Assembly: GCA_013816415.1 (NCBI GenBank)
Contig: JACDEN010000124.1
Span: forward strand, 1 to 6,238
Direction: 5' to 3'
DNA length: 6,238 nt
From: Planctomycetota bacterium
GTDB lineage: Bacteria; Planctomycetota; UBA11346
Shown here: positions 1 to 5,801 of the stretch, one piece after another
How positions within the stretch are numbered: the first letter of the stretch is position 1
Layout of the letters: the number at the start of each line of letters is the position of its first letter
Notes under the pieces: model-generated
Told to the model about the DNA's origin: nothing
The model's database searches: none
What the model saw: the letters and a program-made list of their open reading frames with translations, nothing else
Translations under genes and position numbers: made by a program

Positions 1-1
1 G

Positions 2-844
2 AGCAAGGCCGCGTCCGACAAGGAGGTGGTCGCGCGTTTCCAGCGCGAGGCCAACCTCTGTGCCAAGATCAAGCATCCGAACGTGGTCGGGGTCTACGAT
101 TGCGGCCTCGATCGCGGCGTGCACTTCCTGACCATGGATTTCGTCGACGGCCTGACCCTCGCGGCGGTGGTCGAGGAGCAGGGCAAGCTCGAGTGGAAGG
201 AGGCCGCGGGCTACATCATCCAGATCGCGCGCGCGCTCGAGCACGTGCATGGCCAAGGCATCATCCATCGCGACATCAAGCCAGCCAACATCCTGATCGA
301 CGACCAGAAGGTGGCGAAGCTGGCGGATCTCGGATTGGCGAAGCAGGTCGACAACGACGAAGCCAGCGGTGCCGGCCTGACCATGCAGGGCATCGCGATG
401 GGTTCACCCGCGTACATGCCGCCGGAGCAGATCCGCAATGCCAAGGAGGCGACGCACCTCGCCGACGTCTACGCTCTGGGCGCGACCTTCTACCAGACCG
501 TCACCGGCGTCATCCCGTTCGACGGAAAGAACGGCACCGAGGTGATGACCAAGGTCCTGCGCGAAGAGGCGGCGCCCGCGATCACCCACGTGCCGACCCT
601 GCCGCAGGGCGTGTCCGACCTGATCCAGTCGATGCTCGCGAAGAATCCGGCCGATCGTCCGCAAGGCGCGGCGGTGCTGATCCAGGAGCTCGAATCGGTC
701 CTCGCCGATCCGGTGCGGCCGCGCGCGCGCAAGCGCCCGGCGGCGCGACTGGCGACCCGCAAGGTGAGCCAGACCGGCGTGGCGATCGTGATCATCGCCG
801 CCGTGCTGGCGGTCGCCCTGGTGGTCGTGCTGGTCAGGCATTGA
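2..844 (+). CDS. Hanks-type Ser/Thr protein kinase, C-terminal part, tail-anchored (5' partial)
   Basis: This is the C-terminal part of a eukaryotic-like Ser/Thr kinase that phosphorylates protein Ser/Thr residues from ATP. The reading frame is open from the window edge, so the true start, the glycine loop and the ATP-binding Lys lie upstream; the GTG at 26 is internal. Counting from that GTG as residue 1, the sequence shows the alpha-C Glu (E8), the catalytic loop HRDIKPANIL (81-90, catalytic D83), a DLG in place of DFG (101-103), the P+1 segment GSPAYMPPEQ (126-135), a helix-F Asp (D147, in HLADVYALG) and the conserved Arg of NPADRP (R211). An Arg-rich basic stretch (231-246) precedes one hydrophobic helix (about 251-269), and the protein ends two residues later. 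The kinase domain is therefore cytoplasmic and held by a C-terminal anchor, with no PASTA, WD40 or other sensor domain. The PHP gene starts 7 bp downstream, which suggests one operon. The substrate is unknown. The kinase assignment is firm. Confidence 0.95.
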   Translation, partial: SKAASDKEVVARFQREANLCAKIKHPNVVGVYDCGLDRGVHFLTMDFVDGLTLAAVVEEQGKLEWKEAAGYIIQIARALEHVHGQGIIHRDIKPANILIDDQKVAKLADLGLAKQVDNDEASGAGLTMQGIAMGSPAYMPPEQIRNAKEATHLADVYALGATFYQTVTGVIPFDGKNGTEVMTKVLREEAAPAITHVPTLPQGVSDLIQSMLAKNPADRPQGAAVLIQELESVLADPVRPRARKRPAARLATRKVSQTGVAIVIIAAVLAVALVVVLVRH

Positions 845-851
845 GCCGCCG

Positions 852-1649
852 GTGCGCATCGACTTCCATCTGCACACCTGCCGCAGCGACGGCCAGCTCG
901 AGCCCGTGCAGCTGGTCGAAGCCGTGCGGCGCGAGCGCATCGACCGCTGGGCGGTCACCGACCACGACAGCCTGGCCGCGTTCGTCGAGCTGCGCGGCCA
1001 GCCCGGCCTGATCCCCGGTGTCGAGATCACCTCCAGCCACCAGGGCCGCGAGGTCCACGTCGTCGGACTCGGCATCGACCCGGACAGCAGCGCGCTCGAC
1101 GCCTTCCTCACCGGGATCCGCGCCCAGCGGCGCGTGCGCATCGGCGCGCTGATCGCCCGCCTGCCGGCAACGGTGTCGCGGGGACTGGTGGTGGCCGACC
1201 TCGACGACGGCCGCGCCGAATCGCTGGGGCGCAACCATCTCGCACGCGCCCTGGTCCAGCGCGGCGGCGTGTCCTCGATCCAGCGCGCCTTCGGCGATCA
1301 TCTCGCCGACGAGCACATCGCCGATCCGACCCTGCCGCAGTTTCCCGACCTGCCGGTGGTGGCCTCCGCGATCCGCGCCGCAGGCGGCCTGGCGATCCTC
1401 GCCCATCCCGGGATCTATGGCAGCCGCGCCGCGATCGAGCCGCTGGCAGCGCACTGCGACGGCATCGAGCTCGCGCACCCGAGCCTCGATCCTGCGCTCG
1501 CGCGCGAGATCGCGACCATGTGCGATGAACGGAAGCTGTTCGCCAGCGCCGGCAGCGATCTGCATTTTCTCGGAGCGCGACGCCCCGGCATGTTCGCGAT
1601 CGAGGATGCGCGGCTGCAACCCCTGCTCGAGAGGCTCGCATGCGCCTGA
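852..1649 (+). CDS. PHP-domain metal-dependent phosphoesterase (RNase AM / nucleoside 3',5'-bisphosphate phosphatase-like)
   Basis: This 265-residue protein belongs to the polymerase-and-histidinol-phosphatase (PHP) superfamily. The closest type I recognise is the YciV/RNase AM/TrpH group, which hydrolyses nucleoside 3',5'-bisphosphates or short 5'-phosphorylated RNA with a trinuclear metal site. Visible metal ligands, in order: FHLHTCRSDG (H6, H8, D13), AVTDHDS (D37, H38), PGVEIT (E58), VHVVGLGID (H69), LAILAHPG (H185), ELAHPS (H209, possible) and GSDLHFLG (D236, H238). The family GRxHLARALV segment is present with N128 (126-135). Nothing essential appears to be missing, although the length is a little below that of many YciV proteins. 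The GTG start places the beta-1 strand MRIDFHLHT at the very N-terminus, as is usual for the family; no clear Shine-Dalgarno sequence precedes it, so translational coupling to the kinase is likely. It is cytoplasmic, with no signal peptide. The exact substrate is inferred from the subfamily. Confidence 0.9.
   Translation: MRIDFHLHTCRSDGQLEPVQLVEAVRRERIDRWAVTDHDSLAAFVELRGQPGLIPGVEITSSHQGREVHVVGLGIDPDSSALDAFLTGIRAQRRVRIGALIARLPATVSRGLVVADLDDGRAESLGRNHLARALVQRGGVSSIQRAFGDHLADEHIADPTLPQFPDLPVVASAIRAAGGLAILAHPGIYGSRAAIEPLAAHCDGIELAHPSLDPALAREIATMCDERKLFASAGSDLHFLGARRPGMFAIEDARLQPLLERLACA
1629..1634 (+). promoter_or_regulatory. Ribosome binding site of the pyroglutamyl-peptidase gene
   Basis: GAGAGG lies 5 nt upstream of the ATG at 1640, inside the end of the PHP gene. 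It supports the ATG that gives a signal-sequence-bearing N-terminus rather than a later start that would make a cytosolic enzyme. Confidence 0.6.
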
Positions 1650-2254
1650 TCGCGCTCCTCTGCTTCCTCGCATGCGCCGCCGTCGACGACGCGCCGATCG
1701 TCCTGGTCACCGCCTACGCGCCGTTCGACGGCCGCTCGCTCAATGGCAGCGCGACGGTCGCCCGTGCGATCGACGGGAAGACCGTCGGCGGGGCGCGCAT
1801 CGCCACGCTGGTGCTGCCGGTGCGGTGGGGCGAGCCGCAGGCGAAGCTGCCGACGGCGATCACGGACCTGAAACCGGTCCTGGTGCTCGGCCTGGGCGAA
1901 GGGTATCCGGCGAAAGTGACGTTCGAACGCATCGCGCACAACCGCGCCGAACACCCCGACGTCGACCACAATCCGCCCCCGGCCCAGACGCTCGATGCCG
2001 GCGGTCCTGCGACCCGGCCGACGCGCCTCGCCTTCGATGCTGCCTGGTTCGAGAAGCCGCCGGTGCCGGTCGTGCCGAGCGACGACGCAGGCGCCTACCT
2101 CTGCAATAGCCTGTTCTATTGCGCGCTCGCGCTTCCGGTCGCGAAGACCGGGTTCATGCACCTGCCACCGCAGGCGACCAGCACCGAGGCCGATTACTGT
2201 GCCGCCTATGTGCCGATCGTGCTGACGATGATCGAGCACAATCTGGGGAAGTAG
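1640..2254 (+). CDS. pcp: Pyroglutamyl-peptidase I family (C15) cysteine peptidase with N-terminal signal sequence
   Basis: A 204-residue member of peptidase family C15, which removes N-terminal pyroglutamate (5-oxoproline) from peptides. Family motifs in order: IVLVTAYAPFDGRSLNGS (20-37), LPVRWGE (59-65), GLGEGYPAKVTFERIAHNR (84-102), SDDAGAYLCNSLFY (147-160) and TGFMHLPPQ (170-178). The expected triad is complete: E96, C155 and H174. The first 14 residues look like a short Sec signal peptide: one Arg, then a hydrophobic run (LIALLCFL), then an A-C-A-A cleavage-type site. A lipobox reading (FLAC, C12) is possible but poor. The mature enzyme would start just before the beta-1 strand at about residue 19, so export to the periplasm is likely, whereas characterised bacterial Pcp enzymes are cytosolic. 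The gene overlaps the PHP gene by 10 bp and is probably the last gene of the operon. Family assignment is strong; export is inferred. Confidence 0.9.
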   Translation: MRLIALLCFLACAAVDDAPIVLVTAYAPFDGRSLNGSATVARAIDGKTVGGARIATLVLPVRWGEPQAKLPTAITDLKPVLVLGLGEGYPAKVTFERIAHNRAEHPDVDHNPPPAQTLDAGGPATRPTRLAFDAAWFEKPPVPVVPSDDAGAYLCNSLFYCALALPVAKTGFMHLPPQATSTEADYCAAYVPIVLTMIEHNLGK

Positions 2255-2255
2255 C

Positions 2256-2413
2256 GGGAGAGGTCCGACGTCCGACGTCCGACGTCCGACGTCCGACGTC
2301 CGAGGCATGCCGCTGAAGGGGATCTCGAGTCTGGGCGCTATGGGATGTGTGAGCGTCAGTACGCTGCAGCGCTCAAGAACCGGATGTTTCGACGTCGGAC
2401 GCCGGACTCTCCC
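2256..2413. repeat. Long imperfect inverted repeat between convergent genes (candidate bidirectional terminator or small repeat element)
   Basis: The left arm (2256-2279, GGGAGAG plus two and a bit heptamers) is matched on the opposite strand by the right arm (2413-2391, GGGAGAG, then TCCGGCGTCCGACGTC). The arms agree except for one extra G on the left and one A/G difference (A2268 opposite C2402). About 110 bp separate them, containing the remaining heptamers and a 10-bp palindrome, CGCTGCAGCG (2362-2371). The left arm begins one base after the pcp stop, and the right arm includes the last base of the stop of the minus-strand gene. Transcripts from either side could fold into a long hairpin, but no U-tract follows, so terminator activity is inferred. 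No gene is visible in this 158-bp gap. Confidence 0.7.
2263..2304 (+). repeat. Tandem heptamer array, (GTCCGAC)x6
   Basis: There are five perfect copies of GTCCGAC, followed by a sixth with one change (GTCCGAG), starting 8 bp after the pcp stop. Every junction creates the palindrome GACGTC. Because 7 is not a multiple of 3, the array read as protein gives the seven-residue period VRRPTSD, so any ORF crossing it is likely artefactual. Such arrays are prone to slippage and copy number may differ between strains. Confidence 0.95.
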
Positions 2414-3432
2414 TACGGCTTCCTGACCGGCTCCTCCGCCTTCGGTGTCGGCGCCTGCTTCTGCATCTTCAGGAATTCCTCGGCCTCGTGCTTGCGCCGT
2501 TCCTTCGCCTGCTCCTCGGTCTCGACCTGGGCTGGCGGGGTGCGCGCGCCGTCGAGGACGTCGAAGACGGTGTCCTTCACCGCGGTCTGGTTCTGCTTCG
2601 CCAGGATGTCCTCGCGCGCGATGGTGAGCTTCACGCCGGTGGCATCGCCGCCGGGCGTGGTGGCGGTGATGCGCGTCCAGCCGAGGATCCAGCTGATCGA
2701 GTTGGGCTCCTCGATCTGCGGCAGACCCCAGCGCGAGAAGAAGCTTTCGCGCGCCTGTTCGATGGTCAGCCCCGGAGCGGCGACCACGGCCTCGGACAGG
2801 TCGCCGCCGCGGAAGATCAGCTCGAGTCCCGGCTGCGGACGCGCGATCGCGCGGTCGGCGAGGTATTCGATGAGGTTGTCGGCGATGCGCGTGGTCTTGA
2901 GGTCGGCGAGGTGGGCGCCCCAGGGAAAGCCGGCGACGCCGGCGGTCTCCTTCGGCAGGTCCTTGGTCTCGCTGCCGACCAGCACCCCGTTGGCGACCGT
3001 GACCACGCCGAACTCGGCGGCCTGATCGCCCTGCAGCCAGCTGACTGGGATCTGCGGCAGCGCGAGACTTCCGACCGTGCGCGGCAGCAGCGCCACGCCG
3101 ATGGTGATGGTCTTGGTCTTCTCGTGCTCGACCACCGACGGGCGGCCGAGCAGCCGCCAACTCGAATTCACCAGCAGCGAATTGCCGACGACGGTCTCGA
3201 TATCGATGTTCGCCACCTGCCGCGGCATGGTGGTGAACTCGATGCGCACCGGCTGGTTGAGGGCGATCTGGCGGTTCGAGACGTGGGAGTTGACGGTGAT
3301 GATGCGGGTGGCTTCCGGCGACGGCGTCGCGGTCGCGGCGCCGCCGCTGCCGGCGCAGAGCCCGAGCATCAGCAGGGGGACCAGTCCTTGGCTGAGGGGA
3401 CGCGACACGGAACGGGAGGGGGTCAGGCGCAT
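2413..3432 (-). CDS. Secreted protein with BatD-like N-terminal half, function unknown
   Basis: A 339-residue exported protein. Residues 1-35 form a long signal sequence: an Arg-containing n-region, the hydrophobic core LVPLLMLGLCAG and an AATA cleavage-type site. Residues 42-147 resemble the Ig-like N-terminal region of BatD ('oxygen tolerance') proteins: a strand with NRQIALNQPVRIEFTTMP (53-70), then ITIGVALLPRTVGSLALPQI (109-128), which recalls the BatD 'LxPxxxGxxxIPxI' signature, ending in the strand FGVVTV. Residues 165-300 are a second region I cannot assign, with several Trp (FFSRWG, SWILGWTRI). Residues 302-325 are a charged, probably helical stretch (EEQAKERRKHEAEEF), followed by a Pro/Lys tail. 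There is no C-terminal membrane helix as in full-length BatD, and no BatA/BatB/MoxR gene beside it. It is convergent to pcp and divergent from the transketolase, so it is probably monocistronic. The start is the only ATG giving a full signal peptide; its ribosome site is poor. The BatD link is tentative. Confidence 0.8.
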   Translation of the reverse strand: MRLTPSRSVSRPLSQGLVPLLMLGLCAGSGGAATATPSPEATRIITVNSHVSNRQIALNQPVRIEFTTMPRQVANIDIETVVGNSLLVNSSWRLLGRPSVVEHEKTKTITIGVALLPRTVGSLALPQIPVSWLQGDQAAEFGVVTVANGVLVGSETKDLPKETAGVAGFPWGAHLADLKTTRIADNLIEYLADRAIARPQPGLELIFRGGDLSEAVVAAPGLTIEQARESFFSRWGLPQIEEPNSISWILGWTRITATTPGGDATGVKLTIAREDILAKQNQTAVKDTVFDVLDGARTPPAQVETEEQAKERRKHEAEEFLKMQKQAPTPKAEEPVRKP

Positions 3433-3602
3433 CCCTGCGTTCTAGGCGCAGCGCTGCGAGTGTCACCGGGAAATGCAGCGCTGGACCCGGTGAGAGTCAC
3501 GGCGTCGCCTGGTCCCGATCCGGTCCCTTGCTGGCCATGGCTTGCACCGGCAGGCGTAGGCCGAAAGTCTGCGGCCCACACCAATCGCGCAGGGAAATCG
3601 CC
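3433..3602. promoter_or_regulatory. Divergent promoter region with nested palindromes
   Basis: This 170-bp gap separates the start of the minus-strand secreted-protein gene from the transketolase start, so both promoters should lie here. It contains a perfect 12-bp palindrome, CGCAGCGCTGCG (3447-3458). Its core GCAGCGCTG recurs in direct orientation 27 bp on (3475-3483). The second copy sits in the loop of an 8-bp inverted repeat, TCACCGGG (3463-3470) and CCCGGTGA (3486-3493). These are candidate operator sites. A TTGCAC (3542-3547) could be a -35 box facing the transketolase, but no convincing -10 follows, so no promoter is called. Confidence 0.4.
3591..3595 (+). promoter_or_regulatory. Ribosome binding site of the transketolase gene
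   Basis: AGGGA lies 7 nt before the ATG at 3603. It favours that start over the in-frame ATG at 3528, which would add 25 Arg/Cys-rich residues with no resemblance to transketolase N-termini. Confidence 0.6.
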
Positions 3603-5708
3603 ATGGCCGTCGAACTCGCCGCCGCCGCCTCCATCAAGCCGGAAGACCGCCATCGCAAGGGACTGGCCTACCCGAATCCGCTCGCCGGAAATCCGCAGAA
3701 GGGGCCGGCATGGGCCGCGGCGGTGACACGCGCCGATGGCAGCACGCTGCAGGTCGCGGATCCGGTGGCGACGCGGACCATGGTCTCGCTGATGGACATG
3801 AACGCGGTGATCGGCGGAGCGGCCTGCCACTTCGGCGGACCGGCGGCGCTGGCCGAGCTGATGTCCTCGATCCACGGCGTGATGTTCGCGCGACCGGGCG
3901 TGTGGCACCAGCACTTCAATTTCGTCAACGACGCCGGCCACACCGAGAACGGCGTCTACGCGCTCAAGGCGAACTACGGATTCGCCGGATTGACCGTCCA
4001 GGACCTCAAGGCCTTCCGTTCGATCCGCTCGAAGCTGACCGGCCACGGCGAGAGCCACCTGTTCCCCGAAGGCGTGATGGTGTCCAACGGTCCGCTCGGC
4101 TCATCGATCCCGGTCGCGCAGGGCCTCGCGCTCGCCGACCGTCTGGCGGACAACCGGCGCACCACCATCTGCGTGATCTCCGACGGCGCGATGATGGAGG
4201 GCGAGGCCAAGGAATCCGTTGCTGCCATCCCCGGCTTCGCGGCCAAGGGGCTGTGCAATCCCTTCGTGCTCGTGGTCTCGGACAACAACACCAAGCTCTC
4301 CGGACGCATCGACGCCGACGCGTTCTCGATGCATCCGTACTTCTCGTCGCTCGCGGCCCAGGGCTGGAACGTCATCCGCTGCGAGAAGGGCAACGACCTG
4401 CAGGCGGCGTTCACCGCGGTCGAGTCCGCGATCGCGGCGGCCGAGGCGGATCCGACCAGGCCGGTCGCGCTGTGGGCGACCACGGTCAAGGGCTTCGGCG
4501 TCGCCGCGACCATGAAATCTGCGAGCGGCGGCCATGGCTTTCCGCTGACCAAGGCCGCCGACCTCCGCCCATTCGTGGCCGAGGTCAATTCCGGCAAGCC
4601 GTTCAACGACGTCTTCGAGAACTGGCTGAAGGAGATCGAGGACCAGGCCAAGGCGCAGGTCGCCAAGGATGCCGAGAAGGCCAAGACCATCGACCCGCAG
4701 ACCAAGGCCTCGCCGGCGCCCGCGCCCGTGAAGAAGGACAAGATCCAGGCGGGATTCCCCAAGGCGATGATCGCTGCCGCGGACCAGGGTCTGCCGGTGG
4801 TGTCGATCAGCGCCGACCTGCAGGGCTCGACCGGCGTCGCGCCCTTCCGCGCGAAATTCCCGCAGCTGTCGTACGAGGTCGGCGTCGCCGAATCGAATAT
4901 GGTGTCGACCGCCGCCGGCTTCTCGAAGCTGGGCTACATCCCGGTGGTCGACACCTTCGCGCAGTTCGGCGTGACCAAGGGTTTGCTGCCGATCTGCATG
5001 GCGAATCTCAGTCAATCGGCGGTGATCGGCGTGTTCAGCCACACCGGCTTCCAGGACGCCGCCGACGGCGCCAGCCATCAGGCGTTGCAATACCTTGCGA
5101 TGACCGGTGCGATCCCACACCTGCAGCAGTACTGCCCGGCATCGGCCGAGGAGGCGGAGTGGGCGATGGCCTTCGCGATCCAGCGCTTCGCCGACGAACG
5201 GAAGTCGGGAAAGCATCCCGACACGGTGCTGTTGTTCGTCGGCCGCGAGAATTTCCCGGTATCGCTCAAGGCCGAAGGCGCGTCCTACGCGTGGGGTTCC
5301 GCGATGATCGTCGCCGACACCACGAAGGACAAGAAGTCGTCGGTCGCGATCAGTGCCAACGGCAGCATGGTGGTGCACGCGATCAAGGCCGCGGATGCTC
5401 TGGCCAAGGACGGGATCGGCGCGCTGGTGCTCAACAACGCCACGCCCAACCGACCGGATCTGAAAGGACACCAGGCGGCGATCGCGCGCTGTGGCGGCAA
5501 GCTGGTCAGCGTCGAGGATCACCAGGCGATCGGCGGCGCCGGCGCGATGCTGGTGTCCGCGCTGGTCGCGGCGGACACCCAGATGAAGGCCAAGGTGCTG
5601 GGCGTGCACGGTGAATTCGGGCAGAGCGCGTACCTTGCCGAGGAACTGTATAAGAAGCACGGGATCGACGCCGGAGGTATCGCGGCGGCGGCCAAAGCAT
5701 TGGGCTGA
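3603..5708 (+). CDS. tkt: Transketolase (thiamine-diphosphate dependent), divergent type
   Basis: A 701-residue enzyme expected to move two-carbon ketol units between sugar phosphates in the non-oxidative pentose phosphate pathway (cytoplasmic; ThDP and a divalent metal). Compared from memory with E. coli TktA, the equivalents are: H76 (CHFGGP), H113 (DAGHTEN), H148 (TGHGE), the GPLGSSIPVAQG segment (163-174), the metal/ThDP motif SDGAMMEGE (193-201) with N228 (SDNNTKLSG), H311 (SGGHGFPL), SADL (403-406), the cofactor-activating Glu E430 (VAESNMVSTAAG), H480 (FSHTGF), DGASHQ (488-493) and R548 (GREN). The C-terminus FGQSAYLAEELYKKHGIDAG (672-691) is also transketolase-like. The first motif residue is S193 where most family members have Gly, and a Lys/Ala/Pro-rich linker (about 345-380) joins the PP and Pyr domains. 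No pentose-phosphate partner gene is adjacent. The family call is firm; the exact substrate preference is inferred. Confidence 0.92.
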   Translation: MAVELAAAASIKPEDRHRKGLAYPNPLAGNPQKGPAWAAAVTRADGSTLQVADPVATRTMVSLMDMNAVIGGAACHFGGPAALAELMSSIHGVMFARPGVWHQHFNFVNDAGHTENGVYALKANYGFAGLTVQDLKAFRSIRSKLTGHGESHLFPEGVMVSNGPLGSSIPVAQGLALADRLADNRRTTICVISDGAMMEGEAKESVAAIPGFAAKGLCNPFVLVVSDNNTKLSGRIDADAFSMHPYFSSLAAQGWNVIRCEKGNDLQAAFTAVESAIAAAEADPTRPVALWATTVKGFGVAATMKSASGGHGFPLTKAADLRPFVAEVNSGKPFNDVFENWLKEIEDQAKAQVAKDAEKAKTIDPQTKASPAPAPVKKDKIQAGFPKAMIAAADQGLPVVSISADLQGSTGVAPFRAKFPQLSYEVGVAESNMVSTAAGFSKLGYIPVVDTFAQFGVTKGLLPICMANLSQSAVIGVFSHTGFQDAADGASHQALQYLAMTGAIPHLQQYCPASAEEAEWAMAFAIQRFADERKSGKHPDTVLLFVGRENFPVSLKAEGASYAWGSAMIVADTTKDKKSSVAISANGSMVVHAIKAADALAKDGIGALVLNNATPNRPDLKGHQAAIARCGGKLVSVEDHQAIGGAGAMLVSALVAADTQMKAKVLGVHGEFGQSAYLAEELYKKHGIDAGGIAAAAKALG

Positions 5709-5732
5709 AATCCGCAGCCGCGATTGACCGCT

Positions 5733-5766
5733 GACGCCGCGCCGCCTCAATGGGGGGCGCAGCGTC
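5733..5766 (+). terminator. Interrupted GC-rich hairpin after the transketolase gene (terminator or leader structure)
   Basis: GACGC (5733-5737) pairs with GCGTC (5762-5766), GCGCC (5739-5743) with GGCGC (5756-5760) and CC (5745-5746) with GG (5753-5754), leaving a 6-nt loop. That is 12 pairs interrupted by two single mismatches. It starts 24 bp after the stop at 5706-5708. No T-run follows, so it is not a standard intrinsic terminator. It ends one base before a GGAGG and could equally shape the leader of the next gene. Confidence 0.4.
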
Positions 5767-5767
5767 C

Positions 5768-5772
5768 GGAGG
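5768..5772 (+). promoter_or_regulatory. Shine-Dalgarno-like GGAGG upstream of the last gene
   Basis: This is the strongest ribosome-binding motif in the gap, yet it is 29 nt from the ATG at 5802, which is too far for normal use. It is 5 nt from an in-frame ATT at 5778. Either the gene uses a rare ATT start, or the motif is accidental and the ATG is served by the weak AGG at 5795-5797. Confidence 0.35.
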
Positions 5773-5801
5773 TTGTCATTCCAGCGATCACCACAGGTTC
5801 C

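Noticed and set aside
26..844. The GTG at 26 as the true start of the kinase.
   Set aside because: The frame is open to the window edge with kinase-like sequence, and a kinase starting here would lack the ATP-binding lobe.
2263..2407. The heptamer repeats considered as a CRISPR array or a site-specific attachment site.
   Set aside because: The units are 7 bp and contiguous with no spacers, and no cas, integrase or transposase gene is nearby.
2345..3025. A 226-residue plus-strand open frame opposite the secreted-protein gene.
   Set aside because: It is antisense to a gene with a clear signal peptide and domain-like strands, and shows no motif of its own.
1415..3466. A 683-residue open frame on the minus strand spanning pcp, the repeat and the secreted-protein gene.
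   Set aside because: It lies antisense or out of frame to three well-supported genes, crosses the heptamer array and is extremely Arg-rich, as expected of shadow frames in GC-rich DNA.
3528..3602. An upstream in-frame ATG for the transketolase, adding 25 residues.
   Set aside because: The extra residues are Arg- and Cys-rich and unlike family N-termini, while the ATG at 3603 has AGGGA at a proper distance.
3710..5614. A 634-residue plus-strand open frame inside the transketolase gene in another frame.
   Set aside because: It is a shadow frame with low-complexity Arg/Gly content and no family resemblance.
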